Source: Variovorax davisae (GTDB lineage: Bacteria > Pseudomonadota > Gammaproteobacteria > Burkholderiales > Burkholderiaceae_C). Taken from it: a stretch of 64,000 bases of DNA. Where the stretch lies: positions 248,001 through 312,000 of the forward strand of contig NZ_JASZYS010000008.1 in the NCBI RefSeq assembly GCF_030316845.1, in the 5' to 3' direction. The number at the start of each line of letters is the position of its first letter. The first letter of the stretch is position 1. The position numbers were made by a program, and so were the translations under genes. This document shows, piece after piece, positions 52,301 through 61,695 of this stretch. A model generated the notes under the pieces. It was given only the letters and a program-made list of their open reading frames with translations, was not told where the DNA came from and did no database searches.

Positions 52301-55300
52301 GGTCGGATCGTCGTTGTCGAGCCGGTAGCTGTAGCTGCCGTCGGCGTCGAGGGTCAGCCAGCCGTAGGCGCCGCGCAGTTCGGTGCCCAGCACGCCCGGG
52401 CTGCCGGTGGCGGCCTCGGCGCCGGTGCGCACCGAGGACACGGCCCGGGTCTCGCCGTAGTTCACCGGGTCGGCCGGGATCTCGCCGCCATCGACGTCGC
52501 TGTCGTTCGTGAGCACGTTGCCGCTCGGGTCGACGCCGGGCTGATCGTTGTTCTGGCCGCCGGCCTCGACGGCTGTGGCCGCATCGTCGACGGCCACCGG
52601 GTTGTCGTTGGCGCCGCGGACCAGCACGATGACTTCGCCGAGGTCGGTCTCGCCGTTGCCGTCGTCGATCGTGAAGGTGAAGCGCTCGATCAGCAGGTCG
52701 GAGCCCAGGCGCAAGGCCTGCACCGCGGCATTGCCGTTGTCGACGGCGTAGCTGTAGGTGCCGTTGGCCTGCATGCTCAGCGTGCCGTACTGGCCGACGA
52801 TCACCGCGCCTGCCGCGCCGACCGGCGTGTCGGTCCCGCCGGCCGCCTCGGCGCCGGCCCGCACGAAGCTCACGGTCAGCGGATCGCCGTCGGGGTCGAA
52901 GGCGACGCGGGTGACGTCGCCCGCCGGATCGACGCCCGGCGTGGCATTGGCCACGCCGCCGCGTTCGGTGGCCAATGCCACGACGTTCTGCGCCACCGGC
53001 GGATCGTTGACCCCGCGTACCGTGATCACCAGTTGCGCCGTGTCGGTGAGGCCGCTGGTGTCCGTGAGCTGGTAGGTGTAGATGACGTCGACCGTCTGTC
53101 CTGCCTGCAGGGACTGGAGCGTCGGGTTGTCGCTATTGACGTCGAAGGTGTAGGCGCCGTCGGCGCCGATGACCAGCAGGCCGAAGTCGCCCGCCACCTG
53201 CACGCCGCCGAGCAGCGCGTAGGTGCCGGCGATGGAGGTGCCGGCACCGGCCGCGACGCCCGACAGCACCACGGCGGGTCCTTCGGGCCCGGTGCCGATG
53301 CCGCTGACGAGCAGCAGCGAATTGGGCGTGTCGGTGCGGTCGACGTCGAGGTCGACGCCGTTGCCGCCGGGCTGGCCGATGCTGCCGGGGCGGCTCGGGA
53401 AGAGGATCACGTTGCCGGCCGGGTTGCTCTCCGCCGCATTGCCGTTGGTGGAGGCGGCCTGGGCGTCCGCATGGTCGTCGCTGGCGCCCGGGTTGTCGTT
53501 GGCGCCGGTGATGAGGATGCGCAGTTCGGCCAGGGCGTTGAGGCCGCCGGCATCGGTGACCTGGTAGCTGAAGAACTCCGTCAGCGTGTCGCCCGGAACC
53601 AGGCGCTGCACGGCGGGGTCGTTGTCGAACACGGCGTAGCTGTAGCTGCCGTCCGCGCCCAGGGTCAGGGTGCCGTAGGCGCCGATCACGACGGTGCCGT
53701 TGGCGCTCGTGGTGCCGGGGTTCACCACCGACAGCGGGCCCTGCGCCAGCGGGGCCACGTTCCGAACCCCCGTCACCTGGCGCGTCTCGCCGTTGGCGGC
53801 GCTGTCGACATCGGTGTCGTTGGCCAGCACGTTGCCGGTCGCGTTGCTGCCCGGGGTGCCGTTGCTCACCCCGCCGGCCTCGACGGCGTTGCCGACGTCG
53901 GCAACGCCCACCGGCGTGTCGTTGGCGCCGTGGATGGAGACGGTGAGCACAGCGCCGTCGCGCAGGCCCTCGATGTCCGAGAGGGTGTAGTTGAAGCGCT
54001 CGACCAGGGTCTGGCCGGTCAGCCTCAGCGCCTGGACGGCGGGGTTGTCGTTGTCCACCACGTACTGGTAGCCGCCATTCAGGTTGACGGTCAGCGTGCC
54101 GTAGAGGCCGGTGAACGACCGCGCGCCGATCGACGGCAGTGCGCCCTGCGGCGCGCCCTCCAGGCCCACCGTGATCACGCGCAGCCGGTCGGCGTTGGTG
54201 GCGATGTCGACGTCCGTGTCGTTGGCGAGCAGGTTGCCCGCCGGGTCGAGCCCGACCAGCCGGTTGTCGTTGCCGCTGGCCTCGACCGCTTCCGCACTGT
54301 CGTCGATCGCATCGGGCTGATCGTTCACGGCCGCCAGCACGATCTGCAGCGTGTCCAGGTCGCTGAGCGCGTCGGCCGGGTTCTGGGTCGGGATGCCGTC
54401 GCCGTTCGCGTCGCCCGTGTTGCCGCGGTCGTTGGTGAGGATGGTGAGCGTGTCGGCGCCGTTGTAGTTCAGGTTGCCGAGGTACTGCAGGCTGGCCAGC
54501 GCGAGGTTGAGCGCCGTGAGGTCGCCGCTCAGGCCCAGCGTCGCGGTTCCCGTGCCGGTCACCGTGACGCCGGCCGGGATGCTGGCGAGCGTCAGCGTGC
54601 CGTGCAGCACCGAGAGCGTGATGTCGAGCGTGCCGCCGGCGGCGTCGACGTCGGTCACGGACAGCCCCGTGAGCGCCAGCGCCAGGTCCTCGAAGCCGCT
54701 GGCCGCGACGACGGGCAGCTGGTTCTGCGGCGCATCGTTCTGCTCGACGTAGCCGGCATCGGCTGCGGCGGTCGCGCCTTCGCCGAGGCCGACGACGATC
54801 TGTCCGAGCGGGCTGCCGGCCTCCGTGTCGATGCGCACGCGCAGGTCGCCGATCGGCTGCGGATAGCCGATGGTGCCGCTCGGCGTGTCGATGCGGAACA
54901 CGCCCGCCGGCAGCACGCCGAAGCGGTACTGGCCGTTGGTGTCGGTCGTCGTCGTGAAGACGTGGTTGTCGGCCACCGTGGCGAGGTCGCCGTCGGCGCC
55001 GCCCCAGGTCAGGCTCACGCTCTGTCCGGCCAGCGCGGGGCCGTCCGGAACCGCGCTGCCGGTGGCGCTGGCGGTGTCGTTCCACAGCGTGCCCTGGATC
55101 AGGCCGAGGCCCGCGCCTTCGGCGAGCACATAGGTGTTCGGCGTGCCGCCGATGCCGGTGCGCTCGCCGTCGACCGCGCCATCCGTTCCCACGGGCGAGC
55201 CGCCCCAGCTGGTGAAATCCTCGGGCAGGCTGGTCCAGGTGAGCACGGCGTTGCTGCTGGCGATCGCGGTGGCGTTCGGCAGCGTGACCTGGTAGACCAC

Positions 55301-58300
55301 GCGCACCTGCGCGCCGGGGTCCAGCTGCTCGAAATCGACCGTCAGGCCGCCGCTGGTGCCGACGGTGATGCCGGCGGGCAGGGTCGCTGCCGTGTACAGG
55401 GTGCCGTTCAGTTCGAGGCTGACGAAGCTGTAGGCGCTGCCGGTCGGAAACGCATCCACGAGACGGGTGTTGAAGGCAGCCAGGCTGCCGTTCTCGGTGA
55501 AGCTCACCGCCACGGTGGCCGTGCCCGTGCTGCCCGTCGGGTTCGGATCGAAGTCGATCACGCGCTTGTCGACACCGCCGAAGCTCGGCTCGACGATGCG
55601 CTCGCTCACCGTGTTGCCGACCGCGCGCTGCGCGCCGCCGACGAGCTCGCGGGCCGTCACGTCGAGCACCGTGCCGGCCGTGTTCGACGCCTGGTTGAGC
55701 ACGCGCGCGTTGAACTCCAGCGCGATCCCCTCGAGGTCGGCATCGTCGCCATTGCCGTTGACCAGGTTGCCGAAGTTGAAGCGGATGGTCTGGCTGCCGT
55801 CCGGATTGACGACCACCTGGATCAGTGATGGATCGAAGACGCCGGTCGGGGCGGGGCCCGAGAGATCGGCCGTGATGGGGCGCGCTTCGGGGCTGTTCTC
55901 GTTGCCGTTGATGGCCAGCGTGCCGCCGACGACCAGGTTGATGTCGCTGGTCAGCTCGTTCTGCGAGATGAGGGCGACCCGCACCGCGTTCGCGAGCGCA
56001 TCGGGCGTGATGAAGCCGAGGCCGTTGGGCAGCGTGACCTCGATGTGGTAGTCGGGATTGTTGCCTTCGGGCACCAGCACCACCACCCGCAGGCGGATCA
56101 GCTCGCCGACCGTGACCTGCTCCAGCGCACCCGAGGTGGGCGACGGCGCCGCCGTGTCCGGCAGGCCACCGACGCGGGAGATCTGCATCGCCTGGGCGAC
56201 GTCGAACACCAGCAGCGCGTTGCCCCGGTAGTCGTCGAGCACGCCGCTGTTGAGCGCGCCATCGACGCCGGTGCGCTCGCCAGCGGGGTCGGCGCTGCCC
56301 GCGGTGCTGCCGTCGAGGCTGGTCCATTGCACCGTCGCCAGGTTGGTGAACGAGGACTCGGCGGCGGCCGAGGCGTTGACCACGCCCGTGATGCGCAGCA
56401 CGATGCTGCCGCCCTTGCCGATGTCGATGTTGGCGCCGGCGGCAGTGCGCAACTGGCCGCCGACGATCTCGAAATCGACGCCGCCGTTGTTGCTCGCGGC
56501 GCCCTGGTAGGCGACACCGGCCAGCGTCAGGTTGTCGAGTTCGGTCGGCAGGGTGTCGAGCAGGCTGATGTCGAAGGCGTCGAAGTCGTTGCCGCCATTG
56601 CCGTTGCCGATCGTGATGGTGAACTCGACCGCATCGCCGTCGTCGAAGCCCAGGCCCGGATCGGTGATCAGCGTCTGCGCGATCTGCAGCGTCGCCTCGC
56701 GCACCGTCACCGTGGGCGTGCCGCCGGTCAATGCGACGTTGCGGTCGACGGGCGCGGCGCCGTTGGGCGTGTCGGTGTCGGGGTCGCTGAAGGTGATCCG
56801 GGCATTGTTCTGCAGCGCCCTGTTGGCCTGGTTGCCGCTGACGTTGCTCGCCACCAGCCGCACGCGCACGACGAAGCTGTTGTTGCCGACGACGTTGTCC
56901 GCCGCGGCGCCGGTCGCTGTGAAGGCCAGCCGTGCGCCGACGCCGTCGTCGCCGAGGGTGCCTGTGGTTCCGCCGAGCGCGCCGGGCGTGACCGTGCCGT
57001 TGAAGTTCGCGCCCAGCGCGGCGCTGCCTGCCGTCGTCGTGAGGAGTTCGTAGCCGAGTCCGCCGTTGAAGCCCGTGTCCAGGCGCAGGCCCGGCGGGAT
57101 CAGGTCGTCCAGCCGCAGGGTCTGGGTGTTGCCTTCGGGCAGCGTGACGACGATGTCGTAGAGCATGCTCTCGCCGACCACGAGGTCGCTGCCCGTGGTG
57201 TGCGTGGCGCTCGAATCGCCGTTGTCCAGGCTGCCGCCGGCGAAGTTCTTGCTGACCTCGGGCGCAGCCACCTGCTGGCTTGCGATTTCCACGATGTCGG
57301 CCGGCGCGAAATCGGTGCCGCCGTCGACGCTGGCGTAGTGCGTCAGCGCGGCGCTGCTCTGCAGGGTGCGCGCCGCGTCGATGGTGCCGCTGACCACCAC
57401 GTCGTAGGTGATGACGACCAGGTTGGCTCCGCTGGCATCGGCCGCCGTCCCGGCGCGGCCGGGCGCGAGCGTGGCGACGGCACCGGCGTCGAGGAAGCTG
57501 ATCTCGTTGCCCGACACGCTGTAGTCGACGCCGGCCACGAGCAGGCTGCCGTCGCCGCGGTAGATCCGAAGATTCGCCGCCGCCAGGCTGTTGCCGACGA
57601 AGCCCAGGCCGGCGGGCAGGGTGACGGTGGTGCGGACGTCGAAGGCGCCGCCGCCGCCGCGGTTCTCGATGGCGGTGGCCAGGCGCAGGGTGTCGCCGGC
57701 GTCGATGCCGGTGACGCTGCCATCGACCGCCGCGAGATCGCTCACGCTGCCCTGGAAAGGCACGCCGGCCGAGCCGGGCGCGTTCCAGCTGCCGGTGGTG
57801 CCGCTCACCGTGCCGTGGCTGGTGGACACCACGCCGTGGCGGATGTCCAGCACCGGTTCGGCCACCGAGACGATCACCGCCACGTCCGACGAGACCAGGT
57901 GGTTCTTCACGATGGTCGCCTGCTGGTCGGACTGCGCCAGCACGTCGAGCGAACGCTGGTCGGCAAAGGGCTGGTCGCCCACGCGCAGGGTGAACTGCAC
58001 TTCGACCCGGCTGCCGTTGACGGTGGAATTGACGTAGTTGCCGAAGTCGAAGACCACCGAATTGCCCGGGCCGGTGCTGACCGAGTCGATGCCGTCGGGA
58101 TTCGTGTTGCCCGGGCCCAGCGTCCATTGGCCGACGCCGGTGCCCTGGCTCCACGCGACGCCCGCGAGATCGAGCAGCGGCAGCGGCAGGTAGGCCGAGA
58201 GCCGGAAGCCTTCGTAGTCCCCCGTGACCAGGTCGTAGCTCAGGCGGAAGGTGACGACGTCGCCCGGATGCAGCTCGGGCGTGGCCGCCGGCGAGCCGCC

Positions 58301-60718
58301 GTTGACCGTCACCAGCTGGATGTCGACCTGGCGCGTGGCGATGGTGCTGGTGGTCGTCGACGCATCGGATTCGTCGAACCCGGTCAGGTTGAAGGCATCG
58401 ACGAGCAGGGTGCCCGTCACCGTCGCGTTGTTGCCGACGGCGTCGCCTTCGTTGATCTCGCCGTGCGGCGGATGCGGCGTGGTGTAGCTCTGCGCGATGG
58501 TGGCGCCATAGCTGATCACGGCCGTGGTGGCGCCGTCGCGGAAGTCTTCGAAAGCCAGGTCGCCGATCAGCGCGCCGAGCTGCAGGGCGCCGGGCGCGGC
58601 CTGCAGCGACGCGCCGAGATCGAAGACCAGCGTGGTCGTGCCGTCGGCATTCGGGGTGCTGGTGACGATCAGGGCGATGGTCTGCGTGACGCCGCCGCGC
58701 GTGACGCTGAAGGTCGCCGGGCCGTTGAAGGCCTGGCCGTCGCCCAGCGTGTCGGTGATCGTGAAGCCGCCCTGGCCGAAGAAGTCATCACCCACGGCGA
58801 AGAAGTCGGAGATCGCCACGTTGAGCGTGTAGCGCAGCGTGTCGCCGGGACTGAGGCCCGCAGCGCCGACGTCGGCCTGCACCGTGGCCTGCTTGATGAG
58901 GCTGACGGACTTGGCGACGAAGCTCGCGTTGGCGCCGTTGCCGGTGTTCGTGAAGCCGATGTCGGTGGCCGGTGCGAGGACATCGCGCGGATCGATCGGC
59001 GTCCATCTGCCGCTGACCGTCGGCGCGCCGAAGACGATGGTCGTGTCGTCGCCGGTCAAGGGGGCGACGATGGCCGAGCCGTCCGCGCGTGTTTCGGGCA
59101 CGTAGAAGTCGACCACCGTGTTCGTCGGGCCGCTCAGCGTGGCGTAGGTGATGGTGTAGGAGGCGAGGAACACGGTGTCGCTGGCGATGGCCGCCGCGAT
59201 CGCCGCGGGGTTGGTGATCACGCTGCCGTCGCTCAACGTGATCGAGCTCAGCGTGCCGCCCGCGCCGGGGACGATGGCCGTGACCTGCACTTCGCCCGGC
59301 AACGGCTGCGTGACCGAGACATTGGCGAGCGTCTGGCCGGACGCCGGCGTGACGGTCACCGTTTGCGAGTGCGGGTAGTTCGGTCCGGTGACGGTCTCGC
59401 CCTCGGGCATGTTGATCGACTGTTCGATCGTCACGAGCGAGGGATGGACGACGAAGTCGTGCAGCGAGGCCTCGACCAGGCTCGGGTCCACGGTCGGGTT
59501 GTCGAGCGCGTCGTTGCCGAACTCGAAGCCGCCGCGGGCCCGGATCGTGAGGTCCGGCGTGCCGTTGGACAGCTCGGTGTCGGCCAGGTTGCTGAGCTGC
59601 GCCGTGACCTGCACGGCGATCGTCGGCTGGTCCTGCGACAGGCTGCCGTAGGGCAGCTGCAGCACCACCAGCTGGTCGCCGGGACGCATGCCGACGCTGG
59701 CCGCCGTGATGACCAGCGGATTGCCGCTCGCATCCCGGGCCAGCGGATGCGTGGCATTGCCGGCCGCATCGAAGCTCACGACGAAGGATTGCACCGGCTG
59801 CCCGAGGTAGCTGGCCGCGATGAAGGTGGCGCCGTCGTCGCCGTCCTTTCCGGTTGCCGGCATGAAGAGGTCGATGTACGGGGCATAGCCGACGTCCGCC
59901 GAGGTATTGCTCATGCTGACCGTGAAGCTGAACTGGCCGCCGAGCAGCGCGTCGGTGCCGCCCGCTGCGAGGCTGACGCTCGGGCCGGCGGCCAGCAGGC
60001 CCTGGAAGCCGGCGAGCGAAGCGGCGTCGATCGCGATCGCCTTGTCGACGTCGCCGCTGCGCACCTCGAGCGTCCAGTTGCCGCCGGCGGCCGTGTTGCC
60101 GGTGTCGTCGGCCGAGGCGCCGACGTCGGCGCCGGTGAAGCGCGCCAGATCGCCCACGAGGATCTGGCCCGCGAGGCCTTCGCCCACCCTGCAGCCGTAC
60201 AGCTGGATGTCCGCGCCGGCGCCGAGTTCGCCGTGCCAGCTGCCCAGCAGCTCGCCGGCCTGCGCGATGTTGTCGCTCGTGAGCGTGCGGCTGCCCAGCG
60301 TGAACTGGCCCGAGGCACCGTGCGAGAAGATCTGGATCGCGTCGACCGGACCCATCTCGGCCAGCGCCGCGGAGATCGCGGCCAGCCCGTCGGTGCGGTT
60401 GTCGATCACCAGCAGCCGGGCATCGGCGGGCAGCTGTGCCGTCAGTTGTGCACGGTTCTCGACGCGGCTGTCGATCACCACCAGCTGGTGCGCGACCGGC
60501 GCGGCCGCCGCCGCCGGGACGGGCGTCGACTGGGCCTCGGTCGTGCCGGGCACGCGGGGCCCGGCATCGGCCGGATGCGAAGGATCGGCGTGCTGCTGCT
60601 CGGTGGCCGCCGCCGCGGCGGCGTCGAACAGGATGCGCGGCTCCAACGCCATGGCGTTGCTTTGCGGAGTGAATGCGTTCATGAGGGAGAAATCCGTCTT
60701 GGCGTGCACTTGAACCAC
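49349..60718 (-). CDS. Giant surface/secreted protein with LEPR motif, DUF4347 and VCBS repeats
   Basis: A 3789-residue protein from GTG 60718 (ATG 60682 is an equally possible start). Near the N-terminus is a LEPRILFD motif (residues 25-32) found in large secreted adhesins, then DUF4347 (about 80-245; IQIFSHGASGQFTLGS, IQLYGCRVGEGLAG). A long middle part (about 250-1870) has DUF11-like beta domains. Then an SdrD-B-like domain (about 1871-1960), a cadherin-like domain (about 2000-2120) and eleven VCBS-type repeats (about 2130-3605). The 180-residue tail has no RTX (GGxGxD) repeats. The gene lies directly upstream of TolC, two HlyD-type genes and the M50-HlyD gene, so export by that cluster is the natural guess. 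Function as adhesin or biofilm matrix protein is inferred from architecture. Confidence 0.88.
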   Translation of the reverse strand: MVQVHAKTDFSLMNAFTPQSNAMALEPRILFDAAAAAATEQQHADPSHPADAGPRVPGTTEAQSTPVPAAAAAPVAHQLVVIDSRVENRAQLTAQLPADARLLVIDNRTDGLAAISAALAEMGPVDAIQIFSHGASGQFTLGSRTLTSDNIAQAGELLGSWHGELGAGADIQLYGCRVGEGLAGQILVGDLARFTGADVGASADDTGNTAAGGNWTLEVRSGDVDKAIAIDAASLAGFQGLLAAGPSVSLAAGGTDALLGGQFSFTVSMSNTSADVGYAPYIDLFMPATGKDGDDGATFIAASYLGQPVQSFVVSFDAAGNATHPLARDASGNPLVITAASVGMRPGDQLVVLQLPYGSLSQDQPTIAVQVTAQLSNLADTELSNGTPDLTIRARGGFEFGNDALDNPTVDPSLVEASLHDFVVHPSLVTIEQSINMPEGETVTGPNYPHSQTVTVTPASGQTLANVSVTQPLPGEVQVTAIVPGAGGTLSSITLSDGSVITNPAAIAAAIASDTVFLASYTITYATLSGPTNTVVDFYVPETRADGSAIVAPLTGDDTTIVFGAPTVSGRWTPIDPRDVLAPATDIGFTNTGNGANASFVAKSVSLIKQATVQADVGAAGLSPGDTLRYTLNVAISDFFAVGDDFFGQGGFTITDTLGDGQAFNGPATFSVTRGGVTQTIALIVTSTPNADGTTTLVFDLGASLQAAPGALQLGALIGDLAFEDFRDGATTAVISYGATIAQSYTTPHPPHGEINEGDAVGNNATVTGTLLVDAFNLTGFDESDASTTTSTIATRQVDIQLVTVNGGSPAATPELHPGDVVTFRLSYDLVTGDYEGFRLSAYLPLPLLDLAGVAWSQGTGVGQWTLGPGNTNPDGIDSVSTGPGNSVVFDFGNYVNSTVNGSRVEVQFTLRVGDQPFADQRSLDVLAQSDQQATIVKNHLVSSDVAVIVSVAEPVLDIRHGVVSTSHGTVSGTTGSWNAPGSAGVPFQGSVSDLAAVDGSVTGIDAGDTLRLATAIENRGGGGAFDVRTTVTLPAGLGFVGNSLAAANLRIYRGDGSLLVAGVDYSVSGNEISFLDAGAVATLAPGRAGTAADASGANLVVITYDVVVSGTIDAARTLQSSAALTHYASVDGGTDFAPADIVEIASQQVAAPEVSKNFAGGSLDNGDSSATHTTGSDLVVGESMLYDIVVTLPEGNTQTLRLDDLIPPGLRLDTGFNGGLGYELLTTTAGSAALGANFNGTVTPGALGGTTGTLGDDGVGARLAFTATGAAADNVVGNNSFVVRVRLVASNVSGNQANRALQNNARITFSDPDTDTPNGAAPVDRNVALTGGTPTVTVREATLQIAQTLITDPGLGFDDGDAVEFTITIGNGNGGNDFDAFDISLLDTLPTELDNLTLAGVAYQGAASNNGGVDFEIVGGQLRTAAGANIDIGKGGSIVLRITGVVNASAAAESSFTNLATVQWTSLDGSTAGSADPAGERTGVDGALNSGVLDDYRGNALLVFDVAQAMQISRVGGLPDTAAPSPTSGALEQVTVGELIRLRVVVLVPEGNNPDYHIEVTLPNGLGFITPDALANAVRVALISQNELTSDINLVVGGTLAINGNENSPEARPITADLSGPAPTGVFDPSLIQVVVNPDGSQTIRFNFGNLVNGNGDDADLEGIALEFNARVLNQASNTAGTVLDVTARELVGGAQRAVGNTVSERIVEPSFGGVDKRVIDFDPNPTGSTGTATVAVSFTENGSLAAFNTRLVDAFPTGSAYSFVSLELNGTLYTAATLPAGITVGTSGGLTVDFEQLDPGAQVRVVYQVTLPNATAIASSNAVLTWTSLPEDFTSWGGSPVGTDGAVDGERTGIGGTPNTYVLAEGAGLGLIQGTLWNDTASATGSAVPDGPALAGQSVSLTWGGADGDLATVADNHVFTTTTDTNGQYRFGVLPAGVFRIDTPSGTIGYPQPIGDLRVRIDTEAGSPLGQIVVGLGEGATAAADAGYVEQNDAPQNQLPVVAASGFEDLALALTGLSVTDVDAAGGTLDITLSVLHGTLTLASIPAGVTVTGTGTATLGLSGDLTALNLALASLQYLGNLNYNGADTLTILTNDRGNTGDANGDGIPTQNPADALSDLDTLQIVLAAVNDQPDAIDDSAEAVEASGNDNRLVGLDPAGNLLANDTDVDIATNADRLRVITVGLEGAPQGALPSIGARSFTGLYGTLTVNLNGGYQYVVDNDNPAVQALRLTGQTLVERFNYTLSDIEGLRDGAVLTVSIHGANDTPVGVADVGNAVEAGGVSNGTPGSNATGNVLANDTDVDSAANGETRQVTGVRNVAPLAQGPLSVVNPGTTSANGTVVIGAYGTLTLGADGSYSYAVFDNDPAVQRLVPGDTLTEFFSYQVTDAGGLNALAELRILITGANDNPGASDDHADAQAASTNGNAAESNPAGNVILFPSRPGSIGQPGGNGVDLDVDRTDTPNSLLLVSGIGTGPEGPAVVLSGVAAGAGTSIAGTYALLGGVQVAGDFGLLVIGADGAYTFDVNSDNPTLQSLQAGQTVDVIYTYQLTDTSGLTDTAQLVITVRGVNDPPVAQNVVALATERGGVANATPGVDPAGDVTRVAFDPDGDPLTVSFVRAGAEAAGGTDTPVGAAGAVIVGQYGTLSMQANGTYSYAVDNGNAAVQALRLGSDLLIERFTFTIDDGNGETDLGEVIVLVRGANDNPVAVDDAATAVEAGGQNNDQPGVDPSGNVLTNDSDVDGGEIPADPVNYGETRAVSSVRTGAEAATGSPGVLGTELRGAYGWLTLDADGSYSYRLDNDDPTVQALRRGIDTLTDSFSYTVIDASGAEDRATLSVTIQGANDTPVANPVQVIAVEAGGQANGTPGLDPTGNVVSVFNDVDGTGELLIASGIARGVINGVIGTPFAGLYGSLLLNIDGTLTYTVDNSNPLVQALRTGTDTLVETFTYQLRDLAGATSSAPLTVIIQGRNDNPVAVDDAAFATEAGGTANGTPGVNPTGNLLANDTDVDGGDTRTLTGIRSGAEAAGGALTAVASSQAINGQYGTLTVGADGSYSYQIDNALAAVQALRPGDTLTEVFSYGMRDTAGAADIAQFTLTLRGAWDAPVAVNDVAVGVGDNGQGSSVNPTRNVLPNDTDVDRGDVLRVSGIRLGDESTGAALQGVNAATDNTNGTLVTGLYGQLIIGANGAFTYTIDNTNPAVLALGPLQFVSETFTYQASDLGGLSDLAEIRIVIRGINDPPVAVVDVADAVEAGGLNNGQAGVNPRGNVIANDSDLEGEALAVTAVRTGPEAGSGTAGTVGSTLRGLYGDLTLNADGSWNYLVDNALAEVQALRASGQTLTDTFTYTLSDIWRATDTTELRITIDGRNDTPVAQDDAATAIEAGGIANGTPGTNPTGNVLANDSDVDSVANGETRQVLGVSNSAGRSVAAGQVLTGLYGQLTLDADGRYRYVLDNANPAVQALRTAGETLGETFIYRMRDTAGATSDARLSVLVRGANDTPVALDDRNVAPNERPAPQATGNVLPNDADVDGGDGLQVIAIRTGEEAGTGTAGAIGQPLVGRYGTLVINADGSYTYTIDQNNPDVLASAGLGRVLRDTFTYTVGDRRGDIDLAALVLDLDIPAPYVAPPSYDYFSYLDRNDDIGLPLPDVRPGVYVGPVVRQVESALRLSSFGSDGSESGWLGTPEIRSTSLGAGLGIVPRQHVGAAVGESRRESAQDWAWILGREGRVNLGADGLLAAPSLFTPDAEDLAVNDAPPGPQTAQGFSAQLQAAARRLHAIGPAHPPTAE
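49900..54330 (-). repeat. Eleven VCBS-type tandem domains inside the giant gene
   Basis: Eleven units of about 100-150 residues, most opening NDTPVAxDD and carrying VEAGG, NGTPG, GNVLANDTDVD, YGTLTVxADGSYSYxVDN and ALRxGDTLTExFxY. Units near 52.9 and 53.3 kb are more divergent and several differ in length, so the array is old rather than freshly amplified. The repeats are coding and probably extend the protein from the cell surface. Confidence 0.85.
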
Positions 60719-60794
60719 CTCGGAGCATTCAAATCGTCAACCTGTCATGCGTCAAGCCCGGCCTGCCCGGCGGCTGGAGGAGCGCCCTGCGTCC

Positions 60795-61277
60795 TCAGGT
60801 GAGAAAAAGCCAGACGGCGCTGACCGCGCCCATCACGAGGATGGCGAGTGTCAGCAGCGTCACCGACATCGAGCTCGGCTCGAAGCGCTCTTGCACGATC
60901 TCCTGATGCACCCGGCGATAGCGCAGCAGCGCCCACAGCAGCACGACGACGCCGACGACGACCATGCCGAGCCCGACGGTGGCCGCGTCGCGCAACGGGA
61001 ACGAGTCCTGGTTGAGCTTCTCGGCGTTGCCGCTTTGCTGCAGGTAGATGCTGAAGCGATTGATCGTGATGCCGAAGCTCATCAGCGACAGCGCCGTGCG
61101 CAGGTAGGCGAGGTGGGTGCGTTCGTTGGCCAGGTGCGATCGCGCGTCCGACAAGGCGGTCCGGTGCTCCGACATCTGGGTCCGCAAGGCGGACAGCTGG
61201 GTGGCGGTGTTGGTGGGTTCCTTGGCGACCTCCTGCGCCAGGTCGGGCGGCAGGTCCGGCAGGCGGGGCCCGGTCAT
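60795..61277 (-). CDS. DUF202 membrane protein
   Basis: A 160-residue inner-membrane protein. After a charged N-terminus it has ANERTHLAYLRTALSLMSFG, the diagnostic DUF202/YidH-like segment, then two further hydrophobic helices (VGLGMVVVGVVVLLWALLRY, VTLLTLAILVMGAVSAVWLF). Function unknown. Its ATG overlaps the DUF1622 stop by 4 bases. Confidence 0.85.
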   Translation of the reverse strand: MTGPRLPDLPPDLAQEVAKEPTNTATQLSALRTQMSEHRTALSDARSHLANERTHLAYLRTALSLMSFGITINRFSIYLQQSGNAEKLNQDSFPLRDAATVGLGMVVVGVVVLLWALLRYRRVHQEIVQERFEPSSMSVTLLTLAILVMGAVSAVWLFLT

Positions 61278-61657
61278 GGCGGCTTTCCTCGCACGACCGC
61301 CTTCGATTCATTGATCTCGAGCGAGATCCGGCGCGCCAGTTCGAGGTCGCGTCCGAGGAAGAAGCCCAGCAGCGTGCGGATCGCGGCGATGGTGGCGAGG
61401 CGCCCGAGTTCGTCCCAGGTCGGCGCCACCACCGTCGAGACCAGGTCGGCTGCCAGCATGAATTCCAGCCCGACCATCAGCCAGCGCGACATGCCCTGCC
61501 ACACGTCGAGGGACAGCTCGCTGGCCGTCGCTCCCGTGAACGCGCCGACCAGCAGGTTCTTCGTCGCCAGCAGGGCGCCCACGGCGAGCAGCACCAAGGT
61601 CGCAGCCTCGAGCAGCTGGGACAGGATGATGGCCGAGGCGTGCAGCAACTGTTCCAT
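61274..61657 (-). CDS. DUF1622 membrane protein
   Basis: A 127-residue protein with ATG 61657. Three hydrophobic helices (LLEAATLVLLAVGALLATKN, WLMVGLEFMLAADLVSTVV, LATIAAIRTLLGFFLGRDLE) with a conserved acidic/basic pattern match the DUF1622 family of small inner-membrane proteins of unknown role. Coupled to the DUF202 gene. Confidence 0.82.
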   Translation of the reverse strand: MEQLLHASAIILSQLLEAATLVLLAVGALLATKNLLVGAFTGATASELSLDVWQGMSRWLMVGLEFMLAADLVSTVVAPTWDELGRLATIAAIRTLLGFFLGRDLELARRISLEINESKAVVRGKPP

Positions 61658-61695
61658 GGCTTTGCGGTTGTACCGGCAAGCGACCGTGCCCGGAA

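Noticed and set aside
49900..54330. Repeated DNA that could be taken for a CRISPR or satellite array
   Set aside because: Units are 300-450 bases, divergent and in frame; they encode VCBS domains.
49367..60802. Long plus-strand open frames opposite the giant gene
   Set aside because: They mirror the repeat structure of the minus-strand protein and encode no recognisable domains; treated as antisense shadows.
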